A stretch of DNA of 64,000 nt. Origin: Volutella citrinella (lineage: Eukaryota > Ascomycota > Sordariomycetes > Hypocreales > Nectriaceae). Below, one piece after another: positions 21,417 to 33,210 of this stretch. Location of the stretch: contig JAWZSP010000001.1 of assembly GCA_034401135.1 (NCBI GenBank), forward strand, positions 5,828,001-5,892,000. The letters run 5' to 3'. The notes beneath the pieces are model-generated. The model was not told the DNA's origin and ran no database searches. It worked only from the letters and a program-made list of their open reading frames with translations. Each line of letters opens with the position of its first letter. Position 1 is the stretch's first letter. The position numbers and the translations under genes are program-made.

Positions 21417-22574
21417 CTCCCGGAGGATGAACTCATCATGGCCGTCATTCTGCTGGTCCGCCTTTTGTTCGCGCCCAAAGTCAGCAGTGTCGCCAGATGA
21501 GTAGCCGGCAAACTTACCATAGCTAGATGGATCTGCTAGCGCGCGCCTCTCGCTGGCAATAGCAACAAGCCATTCAGGTCAACCGTCTTTGGTGTTGAGC
21601 AATCGAAGTTGGAGATGCATAAGCAAGGCGGTTGAACGTCTGCGAGGAAGGGACGGTAGGCGGCCTGAGGCGCAGGAATTGGCATCCCCACCCGTGCATC
21701 AGCAGGGTTCAGCAGACAGGGCCCTTGTAAGCAGGCAGGCGCGGCACTCAGCTGCAACCCAGTCGCCAGCTGGAGGCACCATCAGCAGCCATGCCCTTTT
21801 CATGCTGACCGAGGATGCAGAGGCAGAAGCAGTCAGCCTTGCCACTGCGCCCCATACCGGAGATTCGTTGTCGTCAAAAGGCACCCACCGTTTCAAGCAT
21901 TCGCGGCGACATCTTGGACCAAAATTATGAGGCGCTGCGTAGTGGATCCGGCCTTAACTAGAACATTAGAAATGGTCGCTTGAAACATTGGGTCAACGCG
22001 GTTGAACCCACTTCAGCCAGCTGTTAGGCTGGTCCGTGGCGGGTGCGGAGTGGCGCCCCAGCAACTACCCTACACCATCGACGGCCTCTATGAGCACCTG
22101 CCATCGGCCGTGTCTGTGAACAAGAGGGGATTAACTCATGGAGGAGTAAGAAAATTACCCGTTTAATTTTTCGAGATGTTGCGCGTTTTGTGTCATTCGT
22201 GAGTTTGCTCGTTGTTGGGTGCTAAGGTAATGTTAGACACTCATGAAGCAAACGTGTTGACTCATTCATCAAATCATCTGCGACTGAGGACTGCATTTCA
22301 CATTTACATTTTTAACAACTGGCACGGGTATTAAAAACAGCCATACCCGCAATCATTGTCAATTCAAGGACCTGGTGAAACCGCTGGCGATCGAAGAATC
22401 TTTCCTGCCACTCCATCTGCACGTGACTTTACAACCCAAAAAACCCCTCCAACTTGAATCAGGTGACTTCCAGTAGCCCATAACCCCTCCCCCTCCTTGG
22501 CATCGACACCCAAAAAAACACCACTTGGCTCGAACCAGACCACCCCGCGCCCTGCACGCAAAGAATTCGCCAAA
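21417..22574. promoter_or_regulatory. Divergent promoter between NLR and seryl-tRNA synthetase
   Basis: The segment 21417-21576 continues the NLR frame without a stop (reading ASERRALADPSSYGKFAGYS) but has no ATG, so it may be an unassigned coding exon. The rest is non-coding, becoming AT-rich from 22130 to 22360, with ggtattaaaaacagcc near 22327 before the synthetase gene. Open frames on the minus strand near 22360-22658 overlap the synthetase start and are not accepted. Confidence 0.45.
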
Positions 22575-24289
22575 ATGTTGGACGTCGAGGACTTTATCAA
22601 TGTCGAGGGGCGCAATGGAGACCCTGAGAAGATCAGAGAGAGTCAGCGCCGCCGACATGCTCCTGTTGAGCTCGTCGACGAGGTCATCCAGCTGTGGCAG
22701 GTCGCACGAAAGGGTGAGTCACGGCCGGTTCGACTCGCAAACGGCGGCATTTCAGGCACTGACATTGGAAATCTTGCAAAATAGAGAAGTGGCAAGCCGA
22801 CGAGATGGGAAGAGAAATCAACAGTTTGCAGAAGGAGATTGGCGTTAAGAAGCAGGCCAAGGAGGACGCGACTGAGCTGCTGGCCAAGAAGGTGGAGCTC
22901 ACCAAGAAGCAGAAGGCCCAGGAGGAGCTGGTTGCCAAGAGGCAGGCCGACCTGAAGCTCAAGGCGCGCACCGTCGGAAACTACGTCCACGACTCTGTCA
23001 AGGTCAGCGAAACCGAAGACGACAACACCATCGAGCGAACCTGGGAGCCCAGGGTCAAGGAAACCGACGAAAATGGCAACCCCGTCGAGCGGGCCTGGGA
23101 GGCCAAGGACTTCGCCAAGAAGGCGCCCCTCTCCCACCACGAGGTGCTCTGGAGGCTCGGCGGATACGACCCCGTCCGAGGTGTCAAGATTGTCGGCCAC
23201 CGCGGATACTGCTTGACTGGCTACGGCATGTTCCTGTACGTCTGGAGCTGTAATCGCGCGCGCTAGAGCTAACAGCAGCAGCAACCTTGCCCTAATCAAC
23301 TATGCCACCTCCTTCCTTTTCGGCAAGGGTACGTAACTGCGAAGCTTGCAGCGACTTGGAGACTGACCAGACGCTCCAGGCTACACCCCCAACCAGCCCC
23401 CCTTCATGATGGACCGCGAGCAGATGGCCAAGACTGCCCAGCTCTCCCAGTTCGACGAAGAGCTCTACCGAGTCTCCGAGGGCAACGAGCCGTCCCCCAA
23501 CGACCGATACCTGATTGCGACGAGCGAACAACCCCTCTCTGCTCTCCACGCCGGGGAGTGGCTGCAGCCCAAGGACCTGCCCATCCAGTACTGCGGCTAC
23601 AGCACTTGCTTCCGCAAGGAGGCCGGCAGCCACGGCCGCGACGCCTGGGGCGTGTTCCGCGTGCACCAGTTCGAAAAGGTGGAGCAGTTTGTGCTCTGCA
23701 ACCCCGAGGAGAGCTGGGAGTTCTTTGACAAGATGATGGCCAACTCTGAGGAGTTCTACCAGTCCCTCGGCCTGCCCTACCAGGTTGTCGGCATCGTCTC
23801 TGGCGCGCTGAACAACGCCGCAGCCAAGAAGTACGACCTCGAGGCCTGGTTCCCCTTCCAGTCCGAGTACAAGGAGCTGGTCTCTTGCTCCAACTGCACC
23901 GACTACCAGAGCCGAGAGCTCGAGATCCGCTTCGGCTCCAAGAAGGGAAAGGGAGCTCCCGCCGATAGCAGCGCACGCAAGGAGTACGTTCACGCCCTGA
24001 ACGCGGTAAGTTGCCTCCCTCTCACGCGCCACACCGGACCGCATCTGACGAAACCCAGACCCTCTGCGCCACTGAGCGAACGCTGTGCTGTATCCTGGAG
24101 AACTACCAGAAAGAGGACGGCCTGGAGGTGCCTGAGGTGCTCCGAAAGTACATCCCCGGAGAGCCCGATTTCCTGCCCTTCGTCAAGGAGGCCCCCGAGA
24201 AGGCCCCCGAGAAGTCCGACAAGTCCAAGAAGTCCGAGAAGAAGGATGCGGGCAAGAAGAATTTGCCCGTGCGAGAGAAGAAGGAATAG
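22575..24289 (+). CDS. Cytosolic seryl-tRNA synthetase
   Basis: Five exons (22575-22713, 22785-23235, 23282-23328, 23380-24005, 24059-24289) give 497 residues. The enzyme charges tRNA-Ser with serine using ATP. The N-terminus ([20 protein letters not shown]) leads into the long antiparallel coiled-coil arm that reads the tRNA (residues about 30-115). The class II catalytic core shows motif 2 as [20 protein letters not shown], then the serine-site block [18 protein letters not shown]. Motif 3 is the region [18 protein letters not shown], which spans the last intron. The C-terminal tail is a Lys/Ser-rich extension ([16 protein letters not shown]) typical of eukaryotic cytosolic forms. No mitochondrial presequence is seen. 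Length is slightly above the usual 460-480 residues, because of that tail. Confidence 0.96.
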
Positions 24290-27200
24290 ATGAGACAATA
24301 AACGATGCAAGATATAAAAGAGACGTCTGATGATACAATACGAGGAGCAAAAGTTACCTTGCGGCAAATGAGATTATGGCTATTTGTAGACTGTTTGGAT
24401 GTAGATGCAACTGGTGATTGATGGCAGATGAGAGCGTCTGGAGGCGGTGACGTATTGAGGGACCCCTGGAGATTCCTGGGCACGAATCCATGAGAGCTAC
24501 GGGAGGCGCATGAGGGGCAGTCATGTGCACAAAGCAACCGCTGGCGGGCATTAGACTGCTAGACACGCACGGTACGTACCTCCGTGCAGGGCAGAGAGCC
24601 CAGATGACGGGGCCTACATGCACACCCCCGGCAGGCTCCGTGGCCGAAACGGAGGTACCGTTCCATGCCTCCGTACCGTGGCGTGGCTGCAACTAACACT
24701 TGCGGCACATATTGCTGCGCGTTCGTTGGGCCACCGCCGGCAAGCCCCAGAGACGAAGATCGAAGGGGAGACAGCCCTGGGTCGTGGTCGGCTCAGACGA
24801 GGTCATTCTTGCAAACACACTCCGATTTGGTTTGACCCTTGGCTGTCTTTTCGGCGCACCCAGGTCGCGCAGAGCAGGCGCCGGCGACATCCCTCCTGTC
24901 GCATTTTCGTCCCGACCGACATTGACGGGTGGCTCGCGACAAGACCCGAGCCCTGGCCTGGGACAGAGTGCACACAGTGGAGGGAGTAGGCCAGAACCTG
25001 GGGGTGGGTGTGGCCGGCGGGTGTGATGCGCCGCGGACTGCCAAATTACGAGTATGTATCTGGTCATGGCAATCAATGTTTTGATTGCTCTGCGCCAGCT
25101 CCGAACTGTGTATGGCGTCCGGATCCCGCTCGGCTCGCGCAGAGTAATTTATTGGGTAGAGGGGGATTTGGGGGAAGGGGGGCGTGTGCGTCGCGGACTG
25201 GTGGCTGGCACTTGCCGCACAGTGCACGGATGGGACCGGAAGATGTGCACTGTATTATCCTCGGGGAGGCGGCCCCACACGAATTTCGCACTGGGAGCTG
25301 GGGATGGGGATTGGCGGCTCAATGTCAGGGCGGCGATGCGATGACGGGAGCGGGAAGCAGAGTAATTAGGGCATGGGCCGCGCGAGAGGCATGGCGAGGA
25401 CGAGAATAAGCAGTTCCGTCCAGGGGATACGAAGACAGGGAGGAGTTGGGGCTGGCGGACTTGAGATACAGGCGAGGCGGCGGCGCGGTGCACTGGTGGC
25501 CGGGGCAATCTTGCAGTAGGACGACAGCCCCAGACCAGGGCCCAGCCCAGCCTGAAGGAGCCAGCCCAGCTTCCTGGATTGGATTGTCAAAGTTTTGGGT
25601 TGGGTGACGCTCATCAGTACTGGAGGGGCGTGAGATGCGCCTACCGCCCTGGCCCATGTTGGCCTTGGTGTTTGCCCTGGGCCAGGCTGTCTGGGTGCTC
25701 GAGTGGGTGAGGGCTGGCGTAGATTGATTTGATCTCACTCGACTTGGTGTCCTGGGGTGCGGGCGGCGCGTCAAGCTCGCCGCGCCCCGACCCGGCTGGT
25801 GCGGAGGAGCCGGAGGCGCATGTGTGGACGTCGCACACCGTGTCTGACTGAGTGCTCCTGCGTCCACTCACCACGGGTACGCCGCCGGCCAGCCAAGAGC
25901 AAGATCGTCATGGCACGATCGCAAGGACCGTTTTCAACCCCGGCCCTTACAGGCAATGATATAGCACGGAGTGGGCAGTACGAGAACGTCGTCCTACGCG
26001 CGACTCGGAGGATGCATCACGAGAGAGCCGACAGTGCTGCCATTGCGCGCTCGAACGAGTCCGGATGAGCAACGAGGGGAAAGGAGACGCGTCCTGGAAC
26101 GATCATGTGGCAGAAGAAGGGAGGGGGCTGCATGCGCTTAGGGCAGAAGCACCACAGGGTGAAGAGGATGGTTGGCTTTGTGGTGGTGGACGCGGGCTCG
26201 ACTCCTTGACCGGTGGGCGGGCTGATGGTGGTGGTGGTGCTGCTTTGCCAGGCTGTGAGTGGGAGGGGGCGGAGAAGGGACGGACGGCTCGGGGCCTTGT
26301 GCCTCCCCGCCCGGGACTGGCAGAGATTTGATTTGGCGGCTGCCAAGGATGAAACGGGGCCTTGGTTGGGGGGCCTCTCGGCCGGCTTGCACGCGCTCTC
26401 ACAACTGCTAAATCTCGTGATCGGACAATGGTGGACGCCGGAGTGGTGAGAGCAAGACGGCACGACGGCCGGAACGAGACACAGATGAGGCAAGCGCGTT
26501 TGCGCTGGGCCAAGGGTGTCAGCGGCGACTCGACACAGCCGCGAGGAGGATGCAGCTGGCCTCTGAGGTTTCGAGTCTGCGACAGCCACACGCGATGCCA
26601 CTGGGACACGGTGATGATAATGCGCTGTGATGCGCTGTGACGCGCGGGCAGACAGGATGAGATCCTCTCTGGGGCCGCCGTACCGTGCCGAAACCCCAGA
26701 AGCCTCCGGGCCTGGGGCTGTCACAGTGTGTGGTTCCCATAGCGCCTGTCAGGCCCTGGGAAATGCCGAACCTGCAGGCTGCAGCGCTTGACCCGACTGG
26801 GAGGATCGCTCAGACGAGCAGCCCATTGTGTTGCGGGGAACACAATCATTTGGGGCCTTTGGAGGGCACCGCCACAGTGGCATCCGGGCCATCATTCGGC
26901 CTCTGTCACACTCCCACCCACGCCAACACAATAGGATCCGGCCTTGATGCCTCCGTCTCGCCATTTTGCGCCTGTGCAGCCAGCCGGACAATGCGATACG
27001 ACGGTGCGATGGCGTGGTCTCCCGTGGAGCCATCGGTAATATCAGGAGTTGAATGCATGGACGCCGGCGGAGGGCATTGAGCGAAAAAAACAAACAAGGA
27101 AAGCCATCTGGTGGCTGGCGAACTCAATGCCTCGATGCCCCAAAGTCTCGCCAGCCAAGGTGTCGCGCAGCGGCTACTCGGATCTGTGGACTCGAGCGCC

Positions 27201-30200
27201 ACGCCGGAGCTGCTACAAATGGCCATGTACATCTCTAAATAGTGCTGCGAGCTGTCCAGCCGTGGGCGGTTCTACTCCCTAGCGCTTCCATGGCGTCTGT
27301 CTCCGGACGAGGGCAGAGCGGACGACGACGTGCTGGGCTAGGCGCCGGCGCGCCAGCGCAACAAGCCGGCAGTTGTATTGGTTGGCGCCCTGCCCCCGTG
27401 GAGGAGGCACAACAAGGGACGGGGGGACGGTCGACGTTGACGGGACCCGGCGACGCGGGGCTGGCCTGAGGCCGATCGCCCGACCGGCGCGCACTGTGGA
27501 GCAGGGCCCAACTTAAATGAGGAGCAATGGGGAGGAAGAAAAATGTCGCAAGTCCGGTGGAGGTTTGAGACCTGCTGCAGATGAGGAAGGGCCGGCGCGA
27601 AACGAAGCGGGGAAGAATGCCCGGCCGAGGAAGGACAGAGACCAGAGCTGGAACCTGTGGAGGGATACAGACAGACAGCGCTGAGGAGACGAAGCGAGGC
27701 GACCGGAGGCGTCGGGTACCAAACCCATGAGGGGCCGATGCGCCCGGGGCGTTGGTGTCGTAGCCCTGTCGTACAGTACAAAGGCGTCACCTCTGCTCAG
27801 TCTGGCTGTCAATAGCACACCACTGTGAGAGGCATCGACACCCAGCCCTGCCCGCCTGGTCGCCGCAACAAACCGCCGACGCTGTGGGCAACATGAGGTG
27901 ATGTGCTCACTGGCTTTGGACGTGGCAAGGGGGAGGCGAAGAGCTGCGTACGTTGATGGGCGCCCCAGGCGACATGGCGACACACGCGTCACACACGCCC
28001 GCCTGCCAAGTACAGGATCCGAGTATCACCGGCTGCCTTGAGGCGATCGGCAGTTCCCAGCTGTCAGCGAACAGACGGAGTTTGAGGAGGGATGGGAATC
28101 GTCATGTATGTAGACTCGGACTCGTGTGGATGTCGAATGGGACGGAGGCTACGGCGAGTACGACGGCGGCGCCAACATCGTCGATTCGGGCCAAGACATG
28201 GCGGTCACATCGGTCACTTCTTCCTTTCTTTTCTTCTTTTCGGCAGCGTGTCTGCTCCACTGATGACAAGAGCCCGCCCCGGACATTTTATTGGCGTGGA
28301 CTCTGCCTTGATGCGTTCTGACCTCTTGTCAGGCGAGCAGAGAGATGCAGCTGACTGAGAATCTTCCCCCAGCTGTCTGCCAAGAGGGCGGCAGGAAAGG
28401 AAAGGGATGGCGCATGCGAATCGCGAGATGCCCTCTGAAGGATACAGCGAATGAAGGGGGGAAGCAGCAGTGGCAGCGCAGAACGGCGTCCACCTCCCCT
28501 CCAAAGCCGCCGTGAATTGTCGGGGAAGCGATAATTTTCCTGTCCAAACGCCCGCTCCGGAGGTGCATCGGCGTCCGTGCGTTGGAGTAGCCACACTGTG
28601 CGCACTGCCCTCCGTCCCGTCGACCACCAGCGCCGTGGGAAAGGGTGGAAGTGGTCAGTGCCTGAGGAAGAAATGGTACCGGCACCCTTCTGCCTGCGCA
28701 ACACTGGCCACAGAGCACCGGGTGCTACGAAGCCGTACTCCGGTACGGGCACCCCTCTGAAGTCTTGCCCAATTGTCGCACACCCCCCTGGAAAGAGCCC
28801 TGGGCGATTGCGAGGGCAGCGACGGGAGGCACACGTCCTGGGGGCGCCTCGGCCACTACGGAAGAGCGTGTCCACCCGCCCGCCCCAGCGTGCCTAGACG
28901 ACGGGCCCTCCCCCCCCCTTCATCCCCCCCGTCAGAGAGTCGTTGCGCAGCGCCAGACTCGGTGTTGACGGGGGTTTCGGGGCTGCTGGCTGGCGACCGC
29001 CGCACCGCACCGTGGTCACCCACCGTGCCCCAGCCTGCTCCTGCTCCTGCTCATCCCCCGTACCGCACCGTTCCTCGAAGCCGCCACGCCACCAGACAGG
29101 TACCGGAGGATGCCCCAGCAGCGTCAGCTCCTGCGGGTGCCTTTTGTCCCTGTGTCCTGGCGGGACAAGAGGAGGGAGGTGAAGTTGTGAAGTTGCTGCC
29201 GCACCACCGCCCGGCCACGGCCCACGGCTCACGGGCCCACTTGGACCTAATTCCCCCGTGCGCTGTTCTCGTTGTCCGCGTCCCGCCTGCCGTGACGCTT
29301 TCTCTGCCTCACTCCTGCCGCCTGCGCCATTGCTTGTGCTTCTCTATCGCTCTCACGCTCTGGCCCCAGCCCAGTGCGCACCACCCCCGAGCAAACTGGC
29401 CGACCCGGCGGCAGCCCCAGTTGTATCGTTTGGTGACCGTCTCGGCATCTGCGCTTTCCCTTGACCTCTACCTTCCCGCCCCCCCCCCCCCCCCCCCCCC
29501 CCACATCCACCGCGCGCCTGGCAGTCGCAACGTCCCCTCCGCCGCATCTGCCTGCTCTTGCCCTCTGGCCCTCGCCTGCCCGCTTGGCCCGCCCGCCCTG
29601 TCCTCGGCCGCCGCCGCCGTCTTTCCTCGTCCTCGACCTCTCTACCTCTACCTTCTCCTCCACCACCACGACAGGCCGCATCTCCCTCCTCTTTCCATAT
29701 CATCCTTGCCTCACCATCCCACCAGGACCTCCGTGTCGGCGTTCTGTATTTGAGCCTCGCAACTGCTCTACCCCCGCTGGACGCTCCGCCGCCTGCCCTT
29801 TGCAGTCGCGTACGCGCCAGATCTTGCGACCGCTCCGGCGTCCCTGTCTCCGGACCTCCCCATCCCATCCCACTACCCAGGCCGTGCAAAGACCTCAGCG
29901 CCTGACCGTCTCCTTACGATTGCTCCGTCGTGGGCACTCGCGTCCCCTGTACCTCTGCATCCTCCTGTCGGAGAAGCGGACTTTTCTTTATTCCCTCTTT
30001 CTCATCGCGGCGCCGCCCGAATCAAGCTACGCGCCCGCGCTCAGACCGTCAGGTTCCGGCGCTGCCTCCGTCTTGTCGCCACGACCGCACCGAGCCCGGT
30101 CGGAGGAAACTTGTCCTCCTCCCCCTTCCTCCACCATCACCAACCCTCGGGACTGGAGCTCTTCGAGCGCGTCTAGCACCAACTGAACCGGTGTGATCTT

Positions 30201-30312
30201 GTCGCGTACCATCGCACATCGCTTCACGCGTTGACGCCCACGGCACACATTATCTCACCAGTCGTCCCCCACCTACCGCGAATCACGCCTCTCCGCGCTT
30301 CGCATCGCATTC
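24290..30312. promoter_or_regulatory. Six-kilobase gene-free region upstream of a Zn2Cys6 regulator
   Basis: No open frame here shows recognisable domains or spliceable continuation; those of 100-330 codons are Arg/Pro/Gly/Ser-rich and occur on all frames, as expected in GC-rich DNA. From about 24700 to 28350 the plus strand is G-rich; from about 28900 to 30312 it is C/T-rich, ending in a leader for the regulator. Such long upstream regions are typical of fungal developmental or morphogenetic regulators, and may also contain non-coding transcripts. I see no tRNA, no transposon ends and no repeat array except the poly-C tract. Confidence 0.5.
29479..29502 (+). repeat. Poly-C tract (24 C)
   Basis: Twenty-four consecutive C residues about 810 bp before the start codon of the Zn2Cys6 regulator, inside its C/T-rich upstream region. 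The length may be unstable or affected by sequencing error. Confidence 0.9.
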
Positions 30313-33210
30313 ATGTCGTCTGGCGTCGTGCGCTCAACCGCCCTCAGGGCTGGCGGCGCCTGTGTGCGCTGTCGCAAGGGAAAGACCAAGTGCGTCTACG
30401 AGAATGGCCGCGCCCCGTGCAAGAACTGCGCAAAGGGCATGCATGATTGTTACCTGCCCTCGGAGAGCATGGCTCATCACCACGGCCAGAGCCCTGCGCG
30501 ACACGCCAACCCTCATCGCCCTCCTCGCGACAGCCTCCCGGCCGCCGCCCCCGGGAACACCACTGAGACGCGCCAGGCCGTCGTCGGCTCGACCACTGCT
30601 CGCCATGTCCAGGCCAGCACCGACAAGTGAGTTGCTTTCATCTTCTTTTACTGCTGCTCAGCTGGGCCTTCTCTGGTTTGCTGGCTTCTCCCGGACCGAC
30701 GGCGCGCGCTGCTTCACTTCACTCCACCCCCTCTCGTGCGCTCGTTTGCTCGCTTGTCCTCATGGCTCCGTCCGAGTGGTCGGCCGCCTCCTTGCCCAAT
30801 GCCACACCCCATGTCCTCCCGCTGGCTGCCCCCCTGCCCTGCTCTTTTCGTCCACTCCCGTCCGTCGCGTCTCCCCAGCTCACTGCCCCGGAGTCGCACT
30901 GGTCCACTGCCACTGCCAGCCCATTTCCCCTCCCGCCGTCCCCTTCGGCTTACGGAGCGTCTCCGAGTTTTCGTCGCTTCTGTGCGCCTGTCCCAGCCCC
31001 CAGCCCCCGTCGTGCCCGCCGACCCTCCCCGAAGCCTCTGACCGACCCTCTGGGGTTGCGCCAGCCGGTCCACGCCACACCCCCAGTTCCCTTGTCGGCG
31101 CGCCTGTTTCCTTGCTCTTCGCCCCGGCCACCACTGGGACTGCGCCGACTGGGCTGCATCTTGCTAACCCGACTGCACCAATAGACTTACGCCTGAACTC
31201 ATCGCCGAATGCGAGCGCGTCGTCTCCAAGACGTTCCCTGCCTGTGTCGCGTTTCACAAGCCCTCGTTTGTCCAGCAGCTGAAGAGTGCGTCGCTCGACG
31301 CCGCCCTGGTCTACGGCTTACTCACCTGCGCCGCTCGGTACGTCATCCTCCCCGCCTTGCCTCCATTCCTCCTTTCCTGTGCAGCGCGCCTGTGCGCTCA
31401 TTTCCTGCATTTCTCTGCCCACGCACCCGCTCGGTGGGTCCACACCGGCCGGTCACCGTCGGTGGACACGGCGACTTGCCGGCTAAACATCCGGCTGTCC
31501 AAACCCTCACCCGGGTTTGTGCCGAGACTGGGCGCATCGCCTCTCTCCGATCTTCGTGCCATAGCCGACAACGCTTTCAAAAGTGGCGAACGCTAGCTAA
31601 CGTGAACTCGTCGCAGGAGCTCGCCGAGCCTGATCCGTCGCTACGGGGGCCCAACCCAGGCCGCAGAGACGTTTGCTGCCAAGGCCATCGCCCTCATCAA
31701 CCAGAACCTCGACCACCCCAACCTGGTCGACATCCAGGCCCTCTGTCTCATCATCATCCACGAATGGGGTTCGCGCAATGCTGTCCGCGCCTACATCTAC
31801 CTGGGCCAGGCGGCCCGCATGGTCCAGATGTACCGCATCCTCAACAGCCACCACTCATCCCCGGACGCCGACCAGTTCCTCCGCGATGAGTCCCTGCGCC
31901 GCACCATCTGGCTGATTTACATCCTCGACTGTCTCCTGACGAGCACTCCCGGCCGCTATCCTGCGCTGTCCCCCCACGACACGTCGGACGTCTCTCTGCC
32001 CTGCTCCGACATCAACTTCGCCTTTGGCAATGCCGTCTTCGTCAAGACGCTCCCCCAGCAGCTCGACCCGACCGCCGGCCCCCCCGGCCAGGCGCTCCCA
32101 TCCGAGATTGGCGAGTTTGGCTACATTGTTCTCGCCTCGACCATCTGGCGCGACGTTGTCGGCATGCTCACGACCACGACCCTGTCCAACTTCCGCGAGG
32201 AGGACTGCAGTGACCTCATTGTGAAGATTGAGGGGCTTCGCGCCTCCCTGCCCATGCAGTTTGTCGACAAGCCCGGCCAGATCACCCTCCACATGACCAT
32301 GGGATCCGGATACACGTTTGCCATGCTCCACTGCCTGCTGCACTGCGCAACCATCTTTGTGCACCGCCGTCGGCTGCTGCAGGAGGTGACCGCCGCCAAC
32401 TTCAACCTCGAGTCGTTCCGCCTCAGCCCACGCTGCCACGACCTCGTCGACCGCCTCTTCACCTCGTGCCACGGCACCATCTCCCTGCTCACGGCCGTCG
32501 AGGCGGGCTCCGAGAAGGACCACATCCCGTGCTTCCCCATCTTCATGCTCTTCTCGGCATTCACGGCCAGCGCCACCGTCGCCTACCTCTCGCTCAAGGG
32601 ACTCACGCCGCACAACGCGGTCGAGACTGCGGCGCACATCGTCAAGGATGGTCTCCGCTTCATGAGCGACGGCACAGAGAACTGGCCCCTCATGGGAAGC
32701 TGGCTGCGTCACCTGACCGTCATGCAGCGTGTCCTGAACAACGACGCTGCCGGCGGCCCCATTCGCCACAACTCGTCCTCGCACGGGTTGTCCAGTCTCA
32801 AGGACGAGATCGCCTCCAACGCGGACACCAACCCCGACGCCATGGAGTACGACCAGGCCAACACCGGCAGCGTCTCCGGCGCGCAGCGATCTGTCTCCGA
32901 GTCTGCCCGGGAGGAGAGCGAGCCTCCGGTCAGCATCCCGCGCCGACCAGGCGTCACCACTATCAATGGTGGATCTGGGGGAGTCTCGACGCCCACCGTG
33001 TCCCCTCCCCCCGGCGGCGCGCCGCAGGCATCGATGCATCACTCGGACATCAAGCAGCAGAGCCCCGATGCGCCTTCGAATGGCATGGCGGCCTCTCAAG
33101 ATGGCCAGACGACGAGCCAGGACATGACAGCGCCTGAGCTCTGCCAGGCGTTTGAGCGACAGCTCCTGGACCTGGACGACCTCGCGGCATTTATGGGCGG
33201 AGGCGTCTAG
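30313..33210 (+). CDS. Zn2Cys6 transcription factor with fungal_trans domain
   Basis: Three exons (30313-30626, 31185-31337, 31617-33210) give 686 residues. The DNA-binding cluster is near the N-terminus: C17-C20-C27-C36-C39-C46 in the spacing CX2CX6CX8CX2CX6C (CVRCRKGKTKC, then CKNCAKGMHDC). Residues about 110-500 are the all-helical fungal regulatory domain, with LVYGLLTCAAR, LCLIIIHEWGSRNAV, YIYLGQAARMVQMY and RRTIWLIYILDCLL as in fungal_trans proteins. The C-terminal 170 residues are disordered and rich in Ser, Pro, Gly and Gln, a likely activation region. The introns, 558 and 279 nt, are far longer than elsewhere in this window. The target pathway is not evident; the next gene downstream is a Jen-type carboxylate permease 2.4 kb away. 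Confidence 0.92.

Noticed and set aside
25325..26724. Several overlapping 140-235-codon frames in the gene desert
   Set aside because: All are Arg/Pro/Ser/Gly-rich, on every frame at once, without recognisable motifs, as expected by chance in GC-rich DNA.
28773..29753. 326-codon plus-strand frame upstream of the first Zn2Cys6 regulator
   Set aside because: Pro/Ser/Ala/His composition dictated by C-rich DNA, runs through the poly-C tract, no domain or splice continuation.
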